From Diaporthe sp. PMI_573 (Eukaryota; Ascomycota; Sordariomycetes; Diaporthales; Diaporthaceae): DNA of 64,000 nucleotides. Positions 1 through 10,800 of this stretch are shown here, piece after piece (positions within the stretch are counted from its first letter, which is position 1; each line of letters starts with the position of its first letter). The stretch covers positions 1 to 64,000 of the forward strand of contig JAJTUP010000028.1 of the NCBI GenBank assembly GCA_021399435.1, read 5' to 3'. The position numbers and the translations under genes were made by a program. The notes under the pieces are model-generated. The model worked only from the letters and a program-made list of their open reading frames with translations, was not told the DNA's origin and made no database searches.

Positions 1-1778
1 GGATAAAGTCGAGATGGGTTCACTTGAAAATATCAAGAAAACACATCAAGCAAGTATCGACAACCACTTATGCAGTATTTCTTGTTGAGGATTTTGCTGA
101 AGATAACGAATGCATGTTCCTAGGAGGGCCACTGAGTCCTAAACAAAGCGCTGAATGTGGGGGTAGAGGCTCAATTTGGTTGAACAGAAGTGCATTGAGG
201 CAGTGCAGTTGCCAAGAGTCTCGCAAATGCTCATAACACAGGATACTGATGCTTCTGGGCGACTAAGTGTAGCGCGTCTCGTATCACGGTGTATCTAAGT
301 ATAGCTTAGATTAGTAGGCAGGCACAGCCCAGTTCTCCAGCGGTGTGCCATTTGAGGACGGGACGGTTCCGAATTCGAATTCTGGACCCTGGAAGATCCT
401 CACAAGAGGATCCCACATCCATGATGCCCATAAATCTTTCTACCTCCAGCCCAAGCCTCTGCCCAGGTGAGAGGTTGGGACGATGGGACGCCCAAAGTCT
501 CCTTTGAGACGTAGAGTCAGAATCGAGTACTTGCTGTAGCACCTTATTGACAAAAGATTCACTATAAGAGGAAGAAGAACTCGGTAACTGACCTAGCCAG
601 CCAGTGAGCTTTCCCACTGTCCTCGGGGCCAGTCAGTACGCCCTTGCCGCTCTGCTGCTCAGACATTCAGTTTAGGCACACTCCCACAGCACCTAAAGGA
701 TGACTAAAGCCAGTAATCTTACAGATCGGCCTGTCGTTATAATAACGTTGATGAGCAGTATTAGTCCCATGTTCGAGTATCAATTGAGCTGACCTACCAG
801 AAACTTTCCCAGTATAATGACCACATCTTGAATTTACCTCTTGACGCTACCTCGGTGATTCATCACCCCTTGCTGTGTATTTCCTACCCTTGCAGCATCT
901 TGAGTAGTGACCATCAGCAGGCTTAGGTTTCCAAATTCTCGGAGAGTCATACAGCGGTACACTATGAGTGCTGGCCAGAGTCAACCGATGCACTGGCTAC
1001 CAGGTGCCACACCAGAAACCTCAAAATTCCTTTTCCTTTATGTAAGAAGTCATCCAGTCTGCGATTCAGGACACACTCATTGCGGGGCGGGCTGCTCTTC
1101 TAGGACCCTAAACCTAGTTGAATACTGTGACTTATGAAGGCATGGACTTGTTAGACCTGATTCTAAACTGCTGATTGGTCAAGCTTGTCTGGGTCAGAAA
1201 CACAGTTTCCACAAGATGTCAGACGTTCGAGCTAACTGATTTCGGGATCATTGTCCGCCAAGCCTGGATTTACAGGGGTTCCAAGGCGTTGGACGTTGAT
1301 GGCCCACTGTTCTCGGTATCAACTCCGTGGTCAGACGTTGAGCAAATTGATTTCGGGATCATTGTCCGCCAAGCCTGGAATGATAATCCACTTCCGTCAG
1401 TCTTCAGGACTCTCGACACCGGGCGACAGAACTACATGGGTGGGTGCTGATACATGGAAGGTGTTTGGAAAGCAAGTTTAGCGCTCAACGCTCCACAGTG
1501 CACTCTTTATCTTTCGGTATGACTTAGACAATGATAAACTAGCAACCTTTTTTCCGTACCTATGTTTATTAAACGTAAAAAGACTACCTGCTATTAATCT
1601 TTAGTTTTATTTTTAAGATACTCTCTACCTGTTTTTTATGCGACTAATAACTTCAAATATACGATTTATACAGGGGAAAGCGGCAAATTAATTTAACTTA
1701 GACTACCTGGATCTTATTTTTTCAGGATATCTGTCAGATGTGACGGGTAGCCAAGAGGTGTGTGCCTGAGGCATCAAT
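1..1778. other. No convincing gene
   Basis: Nothing here reads as a known protein. A 103-codon frame at 306-617 on the minus strand has a serine-rich start but no recognisable domain, and I do not call it. The only structure I see is the direct repeat at 1220-1379. The stretch from about 1520 to 1700 is AT-rich. Confidence 0.5.
1220..1379. repeat. Direct repeat pair of about 48 bp
   Basis: Positions 1220-1268 and 1332-1379 carry nearly the same sequence. Both begin CAGACGTT and share an uninterrupted block from TGATTTCGGGATC to AGCCTGGA. The spacer is about 63 bp. The copies differ only near the left end by small substitutions and indels. Function unknown; it may be a remnant of a tandem duplication or of a repeat element. 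Confidence 0.7.
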
Positions 1779-4376
1779 ATGTCCGTCATGACAAAACCAG
1801 CCCCCAACGGGGGGTCCACCACGGAAGATACGGTGGAGCAGGCAGAGGAGCTGCTCAGCACGTTCTTCCCCCCGTTGCCGGCTAAGATTGACGATGAAGG
1901 CGAGCGACCGCAACGGACGGAAGTGCACATGCCAGACCTCACCATGGAGGAAGTTGAAGAAAAAGTGCTAGCAGCGAAACCTTGGAAAGCACCTGGAGAG
2001 GATGGTCTGCCAGCAATGGTGTGGAAACAGCTTTGGCCAGTGGTTAGATACCGTGTCTTGCACCTTTTCGACACTTCCCTCAGGGACGGTGTGGTACCCC
2101 ACCAGTGGAGGAGTGCGAAGATCATCCCGCTAAAGAAAGCAGACAAGGGAGACTACACAGTGGCCAAGGCATGGAGACCGATATCCCTGCTGCCAACACT
2201 GGGCAAGATACTCGAGGCAGCCGTTGCAGAGCGGGTATCCTATGTAGTGGAAAGCTATGGACTGCTGCCTGCAAACCACTTCGGGGCAAGGAAGCGAAGG
2301 TCAGCCGAACAAGCACTGATACTGCTGCAGGAGCAGATCTACAAGGCATGGAGGGCCGGCAGGGTGCTCAGTCTGATCAGTTTCGACGTCAAGGGTGCTT
2401 ACAACGGAGTGTTCAAAGAACGACTACTGGAGAGGCTGAAGGCGAGAGGCATACCTGGTGGACTGGTGAGATGGATTGACGCCTTCTGCTCTGGACGCAT
2501 GGCCACCGTGGTGGTAAATGGGTACAAGTCACAGCTACGGGAGTTGCCACAGGCAGGTCTCCCGCAAGGATCACCACTGTCGCCGGTGTTGTTCCTGTTC
2601 TTCAATGCAGATTTGGTGCAGAGAAGAATCAACGCAAGAGGTGGTTCGATGGCATTCGTGGACGACTACTCAACCTGGGTGGTGGGACCAACAGCGGAGG
2701 AGAATCGAGCCGGCATCCAATCAATTATAGACGAAGCACTGGGCTGGGAAAGACGGAGCGGTGCGACGTTCAACGGAGACAAGACGACCATCGTGCATTT
2801 CACGCGAAACGCCGCGCGTACCAGCGACAAAGCGTTCATGATCAAAGGAAAAGTAGTCAAGCCCAAGGCGAGCGCCAAGATCCTGGGAGTGGTCATGGAC
2901 GCGAAACTGCGGTACAAGGAACACATAGCTAGAGCCGCCGCAAAGGGGCTCTCGGCTGCTATGTGTCTGAGAAGACTGAAGATGCTGTCACCGCGGACTG
3001 CGAGACAACTGTTCGTAGCAACAGTAGCTCCCACCATGGACTATGCGTCCAGCGTGTGGGCGCACTCATGTGGCATTAGAGAAGCTGCTTGGCTGGACAA
3101 GGCACAGATGGTCGGAGCACAGGCGATCACGGGGGCTTTCCGGACCGTCGCAACGGCGGTGGCAGAGGCCGAAGCTAGCATCCAACCGGTGCAAGAACGG
3201 CATGCGCAAGTGGCAACAAGGTTTTGGATCAACCTCCGGACCCTTCCCAGGACACACCTGTTGGCGACACTGAAAGTGAAAGTGTGTCGCCGATTCGTAT
3301 CGCCGATGCAGAGGATTGCTCAAGTATAAGGGGAAACAGCCACTGAATGAATGGAGATTATTCGGGAGTACGTGTTACCGCTATGGAGGAACCGTATCTC
3401 GGTGTCGTGCGACCCTGACCGGGAGAGAGTGGTGGAAGAAGCAAAGAGGGTGAATGGCATAGTTATTGCCACCTGCTCCTTGCAGAGAAGGGGCATGGTA
3501 GGCATGGGAGGTGTCGTACGAGATATGGCGATTAATAAAGATGACGAGGTAGTGGCCAGCTACTCCATTACTCTTGGGTTGACGGAGGAGCTGAACCTAT
3601 ATATTGCCGAGTTGGGAGCTATAGAGATGGTATTGAGATGTATGCCGTCTGGACTCTGCTGGCGGGATGTGACTGTTATGACGAGCAGCCGCTCCGCACT
3701 AGAAGCCATACGGCGGCTATGACAATAATCCGGCCAACAGATTATACGGCAAATATACGACCATATGAAGCGTCTCGAAGACGAGGGCTACTTTCTCTGG
3801 ATGTTGTGGGTTCCAGTAGGAGAAGAGGATTTTGCGCTGGGACTAAAAGCCAAAGCAGCAGCGCGGAAGGCCACAGAAGGAGAATGCAGACCAGATGTGC
3901 CACTACATCTAGCACGATCCATAAGGATAAGACTAGCGATAACCAAGTAGCGGTAAATAAGAACACTACCAGAAAGAGTCGGGAAATACTTGAAGCAGAT
4001 AGATACGGCACTGCCAGGCAAGCATACCCGTACTCTATATGACCCGCTGAAGAGGAAGGAAGCAGACGTACTATCACAGCTTCGCACCGGAATGGTGAGA
4101 CTTAACAGCTTTCTATGCAAGATAGGAACGATGGAATCGGACACTTGTGAATGCGGGCTAGCATTAGAGACAGTGGAATACTTCCTATTCTGCTGCGCAA
4201 AGTGGACCGCGCAACGGGAAGGCATGTTGCGATGCTTACAGACAAAGATGGGAAATCTATTATACTTTCTGGGGGGAAAGGCGGTGTCTGATGGTGACAA
4301 ATGGACACCAGACATGCGGGCAGTACGGGCGATGATCAAATTTGCCATTGCAACAGGGAGGCTTGACATGGACTAG
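1779..4376 (+). pseudogene. LINE ORF2 remnant: reverse transcriptase, RNase H, C-terminal zinc motif
   Basis: All recognisable segments lie in one reading frame. The reverse transcriptase (about 1820-3200) keeps the [12 protein letters not shown] and AFVDDYSTW motifs, so the catalytic Asp pair is present. RNase H-like sequence follows (about 3460-3720) and then the C-terminal CECG...VEYFLFCC motif (about 4145-4195). The frame is broken only by stops, at 3327, 3348, 3720, 3726, 3948 and 3954; I see no frameshift when it is compared with the open copy at 58309-61920. Decay by point mutation, without indels, is therefore the simplest reading. The ATG at 1779 lies at the truncation junction and is not the native start. 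No function is expected. Confidence 0.88.
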
Positions 4377-4662
4377 AAGCCTTAGGCACACTAACTATTT
4401 AGATTGAACCCTACTAACATCATATAGTCTCATTTTGGCAGACCGTGCTTCAGCTGCTGAGGATAGGATGCTGAATATTTGGAGAAATTGGCCTTCAAGC
4501 AGGCCTGTCACTGTATATATATCAGATTGGACTAGTCAGTAGAGTGAAATTGTGGGGCTTCGGGTGATTATGGAAGAACCGTACGAAACGAAAATAGCTT
4601 AGCGCAAAGGCCCTCTGGGGTGTGTCCCCCCGGGCGAAATAAAATCCATCCATCCATCCATT
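1800..4662 (+). mobile_element. 5'-truncated Tad-like LINE, copy A
   Basis: This is a degraded non-LTR retrotransposon of the same family as the element at 58-63 kb. It lacks ORF1 and the endonuclease. It begins shortly before the reverse transcriptase and runs through RNase H, the C-terminal cysteine motif, a 3' UTR that matches the other copy (GAGGATAGGATGCTGAA, then TTGGAGAA and GGCCTTCAAGC around 4458-4500), and the terminal hairpin at 4610-4635. The 3' end is followed by an (ATCC)n tail at about 4643-4660, not the (GT)n tail of other copies. 5' truncation is usual for elements that insert by target-primed reverse transcription. I could not find a target-site duplication. Confidence 0.85.
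4610..4635 (+). other. 3'-terminal two-stem hairpin of LINE copy A
   Basis: The sequence folds as outer stem GCCC/GGGC (4610-4613 with 4632-4635), a TCT bulge, inner stem GGGG/CCCC (4617-4620 with 4626-4629), a five-base loop and a CC bulge. Five other LINE ends in the window have the same plan with different inner-stem bases. In LINEs with a strict 3' requirement, such structures are recognised by the reverse transcriptase. That role here is inference. Confidence 0.7.
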
Positions 4663-5152
4663 TCGGCAGTTACAAGCTGAACTACATCCAGGCCCACATC
4701 CTTGCCTGTCTCTATTACGGCCAGCTCGGACGCGTGATCTCGAGCTTTCGTCACATCAGGTTTGCATGCTCGGCAATCCTTGACAAGCTTCAACCGTAAG
4801 TGGATGAAAGGTTTCCTGCCGCGGAGAATGCCTGCTGACAACCACAGATCCATGGACCGATTGAGCAAGAAGGCGGCAAGGGTAGCCGAGGCGCTGAAGA
4901 AAAACCCCGGGCCATGCGTAAATCCTGAGTCAGAGAAGACTGCTGTTATAGACACTAAGCTTCTCGTCGCCTTCTGGTCTTGTTGTCAATTAGAGAGGTA
5001 AGTGATCTACTGTGATCTCTAGCGTGCTGGACCGTTCGTCTGACTGCCGCAGTGATATTCTCGCGGAGTTGAACCTTACTCCTTCGGGAATTCTCCAATA
5101 CGAAGACATCCTACCGTACATCGACCAAACCCCCCTCCCGTAGAGGCTGTGC
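4663..5152. other. No firm gene
   Basis: An 80-codon frame at 4762-5001 (+) is rich in Lys and Arg, but I recognise no family. The opposite strand is also open (4599-4955). Neither is supported well enough to call. Confidence 0.4.
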
Positions 5153-5838
5153 CTAAACGAAGTAGTCCCACGTCGTGCTGGCCATGAAGAGCCCTTCGCT
5201 GGTGTCGCTGGTGTCGATGCGGTGACTCGAGGTTTCGTCTGAACATTGGGACTCGACTTGGGTATAGAAGCCGGTCGGAGTGTACTGCAGTGGGTCAGTC
5301 GTCACCGGCGCGTCGACGTGGCTGGGCGAGTACCCGCAATTGATGCAGGTGGTTGCCTCAAGCATCTCCTTCTCCATAATTATCTTCTGGAGATCAAACT
5401 TTAACTTCTCGTTCTCAGAGGCCATTTCGTGCTGTGCCGACTCCAGGGAGGCGACCTTCGCCTCGAGGTCCTTGACATGTCGCTCCTTTCGCTCCCTGAA
5501 AGCCCGCTGACTACAACAACGCAGACAAGGTCAGCATACCATGTGTAGAGTACCTGGGACAAGAGTAGACAGCTGAAAATTCTCATCTGATGTCCCATGG
5601 GATAGAGCAGACAGCACATATTCGGTCGTGCCGGACGATTTGGGTGCGGCAGGACTTACGCAGCACGATTCTGAGCCTTGCGCTTTGTGTTGGCGGATTC
5701 GAGGTCATTTTTGCCTGTGGAGTTCGACCATTGGCGTCCACTACTCGAGGGCGCTGTGATCATCGACATACTGACGCGCCAGGCCACCCTCTCCTTCGTC
5801 ACAGTTGATTTTATGTCGAGCCCGCCAACAGGGATCAT
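5153..5838 (-). CDS. YAP/AP-1-like bZIP transcription factor, two exons
   Basis: Exon 1 is 5838-5660 and exon 2 is 5510-5153. The 149-bp intron starts GTAAGT at 5659 and ends AG at 5511. The spliced CDS is 537 nt, 178 residues. The splice joins ...KRKAQNRAA to QRAFRERKERH..., giving a complete AP-1-type basic region with the Asn and Arg that contact DNA. A leucine-zipper-like coil follows (KDLEAKVASLESA, then MASENEKLKFDL), and then a short tail with one CxxC (CINC) and a C-terminal TWDYF motif. The protein is nuclear and DNA-binding by family. YAP-type factors often control stress genes, but the target genes here are unknown. The first in-frame ATG is at 5838. Splice sites are predicted by eye. 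Confidence 0.8.
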
Positions 5839-7418
5839 CAAGCGTCCAAAAGCAAAATTCTTTTCGTTTTCTTGACCTGACTATATGATAGAATCCCTTT
5901 CAGTAACAGCTGTTAAGGCTATGAGGGCCGCTGACGGTACGGCGGCCGCTGAGTTTATATAGAGATTGAATTATTCAAGTGGCGGACTACAGTAATACCA
6001 GCCCATTGAAAACGTATCGCGCCATGTAAGCCATTTATCCAATGGTATTGAAGTGGATTACTTCGCTTGGGAGGACGCCAAGGTGTGGCAATGCGGGGTT
6101 CATGCCAGCCTGTGTGTAACCTCACTGTTTCCCCCTCATATTAGTACCCAAAAACACATTCGGTTTCGAAGTACTGTACGAGCCGGGTGCTGTGGACCGA
6201 AATGCTAAGGATGAGCGAAGCTCGAGGATATCAGTACAGGAATTATGATCGATGCTGCTATTGGTTCCATGATGGGAAATTCCTGGCCAGAGTTCGGACT
6301 CGTTCTTCTGATGGGACAATGCACGGTAGAGCGCAGGTCCAAGTAAAACAGTGCTTCCGTAAAGTATTACTTCGAAACTTGCTTAGAGTCAATAAGCTGA
6401 AATGCATTTTAGAGCGGCAAGGCTGGCGGTGATTAAAGATAGTGCTTATTGTAAGAATTTTAAATTTACATTTATTGTTGGAAGGCAGCACTTCGGGCCC
6501 GTCGGAGGCCCGGTGAAAGGCACCGTAGTATCGGCGAAAGGCACCGCAGCACCGCTCAGGCCCATGTGGCGCCCAAGTCAGGGCTGAGCCTCGCTCAGGC
6601 CAGCGTGCATCGAGATCCATGAGGGATGGGCAGGCCAGGTTATAAGATGGGTGGCTAGACGCACTGGAATCACAATGTAGTTAGGTATCAATCGTAACAT
6701 AGCACGGAATGTTCAGATCCTGATCTGCCCTCAAGCAATCTTTGCCCAGCATCTTCCCCTGACCTCTCGACATATAATATATTTCGCCGGCTCTCGATCG
6801 AAACAAAAGCGGTTTGAGGGATCCAAGAAGCAGTAACCGTTATATTTGTGAGGTTCGTCCGATCCGAAGAAATTGAACACGGAGGAGCGCTCAACAGCAT
6901 TAACGGATTCCGGGGATTTTCAGGGTTGTCCAGACTTTCCACCTGAAAGGGATGTACGCAATATCAGCGCCGCCATCTGTCAAGGGAAAAAAAGGATGAT
7001 CGGGATCCAAGTGGCAAAGAATTACCTCTTCATCAATCAGTTCACGTAGTTTGTGGTGGAGTCCGTTCCAGTCCTCTTCGGTATAAGAGAGACCTGCATA
7101 TTTTTATTTGGTAAATACTACAGAGAGTCAATGCTTATGCCTGGAAGCTGCTTTTAGTCGGAGAACCAGGCAGAAAAGATGGAAGTTCAAGATAACAAAC
7201 AACCATGGATGGCAAGACGAGGATTTTCCAAGTATGACAAAGGCTGGCATTAAAGCCACGTCGCGTCTGCTGCGTCTAGACAATTGAAAACATTACTCAC
7301 CCATTCACGTGCAATGATGACGTGATCCGCCGCAAAGGCAGACCCTGTTGGATGGGCACTGTTGCCACGGTACCAGGTCTAAAATAACGTCCCTTACCCA
7401 CAAAAATGACTCAAGCTT
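5839..7418. other. No convincing gene
   Basis: Several frames of 60-120 codons occur on both strands (for example 6258-6620 and 6688-6942, minus), but none shows a recognisable domain. A short imperfect repeat with GAAAGGCACCG units lies at about 6512-6550. The bZIP promoter should lie just above 5838. Confidence 0.45.
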
Positions 7419-7722
7419 TGTTGGAAGTTTGTTCCTCAACTGCAGGGATGACAGGGCTGTAAAACAGGGCGATGAGGCCACCAAAGGTGGCCATGCATTG
7501 GGCTAAATTGTAGGCGAACACAGGGCACAACACAAGGCTAAACGCAAGGCAGATTAGTGCGGCAGAGCCGCACAAAGACGTCCTGCACATAGCTATATGA
7601 TGAAGCTGCTTTTCATGTATTATTGAGAACAAGCTACATACATGCAACATCGCATTTTGGAAGAATTGAAACATCTTCATCATTGCACCCAACAAACCTG
7701 TTTCCTGTGCTATCTCACAACA
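7419..7722 (+). repeat. Candidate 5' LTR of the copia element
   Basis: About 304 bp, starting TGTTGGAAG and ending CTCACAACA, so the ends form the short inverted repeat TGTTG/CAACA expected of an LTR. The right edge abuts a sequence complementary to initiator tRNA. No second copy is present in the window to confirm the left edge. Confidence 0.65.
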
Positions 7723-7734
7723 GGTTATGAGCCC
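7723..7734 (+). promoter_or_regulatory. Primer-binding site (initiator-tRNA-Met half molecule)
   Basis: GGTTATGAGCCC is the complement of GGGCTCATAACC, which corresponds to the anticodon stem-loop of initiator tRNA-Met. Some copia elements prime reverse transcription from an internal half of this tRNA. The site lies directly after the CAACA end of the LTR. The pairing is read from the sequence and the tRNA assignment rests on general knowledge. Confidence 0.65.
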
Positions 7735-7803
7735 GGCTGCCATAACTGACACCGGGTTTCTCCTCTGAATCACAAAACCAAACTACATCCTCATCTCTAC
7801 AAG

Positions 7804-10800
7804 ATGCCTCCACGAAGATCGCAGCGCAATGCACAGCGCGAGTCCCCTGATCCTGTCCCTGACCCTGGTCCTGGGCATGACAATTTCAACAACCACACCG
7901 AGAGAAACACTCTCTACCTCCCTAAAGAGCTCAGGCTTGAAGGGCCTTCCAACTGGGAACAGTACTCGCCGGCACAGACAGCCATTCTCAGAATCAACGG
8001 CCTTTACGATGCAGTCTTTGGCGACTATCCTCCCGAGGGTCAGCAAACTGAGGAGCAAATAATCAAAGCAGCAAAAGCACAAATCTCCATCAGAGCCAAC
8101 TGTACTGGCGAGGCCCTCAGTCAACTCATCGGACTGACGAACCCACGAGACATGTACAATGCTCTACAGGCCTTCTGCATCGGCACAGGCCCTGTCCTTC
8201 TTCAAACGACCCTATTCCAGTTCATTCGCGTTAAAACCGCTTCCTACGAGACGATTCCTCAGTTCAACGTCGACTTCGAACGCCTTGTCAAGCTTCTCAT
8301 TGAACAAAAGGAGCCCATCTCTGATACGCTCAAGAAGGTGGTCTATATGGCTGCCTGCGAGAACGAGTACCCTGAATGGACCGCAAGACAGAGGGCTCTC
8401 CTTCGCTCTCAACACCCTCCATCGCTTCGATCGATGCAGCAAGACCTCATCGACGAAAATCGTGGTTCTGACGATAAGAATACATCTCCTTCGTCGCATT
8501 GGGTCCACGGCAAGAAGACTGGCAAGAAGGACTCCAACAAGAAGAACCGAGAGAACAAGAACAAGGACTCCAAAGGTTCCAAGTCAACACAACGGGAGAC
8601 CACCCACAAGATCAACAAACATAAAGACCACACCTGTTCCAACTGCAAGAAGAAAGGCCATCATGAAGACAACTGTTGGCTTGCTCACAAGGACAAGAGA
8701 CCTGACTGGGCTGTCAAGCTGGCCAAAGAACTCGCTGAACACGACGCCAAGAACAAGGAGACAAACCACAGGATTGTCGAGAAGGCGTTCATGATCTTTG
8801 ACGAGGAGTCCCCTGATGAATCAGGCTTCGTCACAGAGACTTGCCAGGCTTCCCTAGAGCATCTTCGCTCCTTGGTAAAATGGCTTTTCGATACAGGCTC
8901 TACAGTTCATATCTGTAACGATCGAAGTCTCTTCATAGATCTCAAACCGGCGGGCAGAACAGTCCTAATAACAGGCGGTGGAAAGGTCTACCCATCTGGC
9001 AGAGGAACTGTCAGAAAGACATTTATCAACAAGAATGGAGAGGAGGGCATCGTTGTTCTGAAGGACACTCTCTTCATTCCCGAGTTTCCAGTCAACATCA
9101 TGTCTGGACTAAGGCTCTATAAGAACGGCGGCTGGGTTGACGGCAAAAACCTCTACGATCCAACAGGAGATCTCTTTGGCCAACTCTACATTGGAGATGA
9201 CGGTCTCTATATCAACACCGAAGAGACCGAAGCCGCAACCTATAACATCTGCCACGCCACAAAGCCTCAGGACTCTGAGCCCACAGACCATTGCCTTGAT
9301 ATTGATCTTTGGCATCGGAGATTGGGCCACGTCAACTCGTATCAAGTTTCACAGACTGCCAAGATGACGACTGGTATGTATTGCAAGAAACGGCATAGCC
9401 ATGACAGGCTAGGCTATTGTATTTCCTGCGATATCACAAAATCCATTAGATGGTCCCCCCGCAATAGACGGAGAAGAGCCAAGAAAGCTGGACATCTTCA
9501 TGTTGACACCTTCAAGATCAACCCTCTAGGTATCAACAACCAACAATGGGGACTCATCGCCACTGACGACAAACATCGGATGAGATGGGCGTACACCTTT
9601 GCTAGGAAAGGTATGGCTTCTGAAATGCTGAGCCAACTCATCTCAATGCTCTGGACACATTACAAAATACGAGTCCACACCGTACAAATGGACGGAGGTT
9701 CTGAGCTGTATGGGGCCTCTGTCAAACATCTCGAGTCAAGGCACGGCGTAAAGATCATCAAAACAACTCCCCATACCCCAGAGTTCAATGGAGTTGCGGA
9801 GAGGTCTAACCGCATTATCTTCGACAAAACCAGGGCAACCATGGAGTCGGAACAGATTCCTATGGAACTTTGGCCTCTAGTTTTAGAAGAAATGGTGCGA
9901 AAGACAAATATCACCGCCACCAGAGCTGTTGACGGACTCACACCTCTAGAGAGCTTTCTCAACGAGGTATTCCCAGAGCAGGACAACAAGTCTGACCTGT
10001 CCGGAGAACGAATCTGTGGCTCAAAAGTCACAATTCACATTCCACAAGAACGTCGTCTAAGGTCACATAAGTTTGGCCCAAGAGGGGAGACTGGAATCTA
10101 TCTATATATGGAAGGTTCACAGATATACACCTGTTGGGTGCCCTCTCGCAGAAAAGGACATCAACTGGTCCGCTCTGCACAAGTCACATTTTATGAAAAG
10201 GTTGAGGAAAGAGAACTCCTCACCACAACTGGTCATGATGTTGAGCCGGTCATCCGCAAGAACGGAGCTCCCATCCGGTCACCGCCTGTTCAGGAGAGTA
10301 CAGCACCTCCAGAATTCGTCCAACAGGTTGACGAAAGCGTCCAACAGGCTGACGCACTAATAGTTGAGCAAAATTGCCAACTAGAACAGGCAACAACATC
10401 ATCAACAGTTCAGCTGCCCGATCTCCGGAAAGAGGAGATCACTGAGCCAAAGACCATTTCTGAAGCGCTTCAAGGTCCATACAGGGAGCATTGGCTCAGA
10501 GCAATACACAGTGAGCTGCGCAGTCTTCTACAGAAGGGGACATGGCGCATGATGGACCGTAACCAAGCTCACAACAGGCCACTTACTGTCAAGTGGGTAT
10601 TCAAAGTCAAGCCAAACGAAGATGGCGGTCTTGAAAAGTTCAAGGCCAGACTGGTTGTCAGAGGGTTCGAACAACAACCCGGGTTTGACTACAACCAGAC
10701 CTTCGCCTCCGTTGCTAAATCGGCAACTTGGAGGATTCTTCTCAACATTGCTGCATGCCTGGACTGGGAGATAGAACAGATGGATGTATCAACGGCTTTC

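Noticed and set aside
1703..2146. 147-codon minus-strand frame opposite the LINE RT
   Set aside because: Shadow of the RT coding sequence; no domain in that direction.
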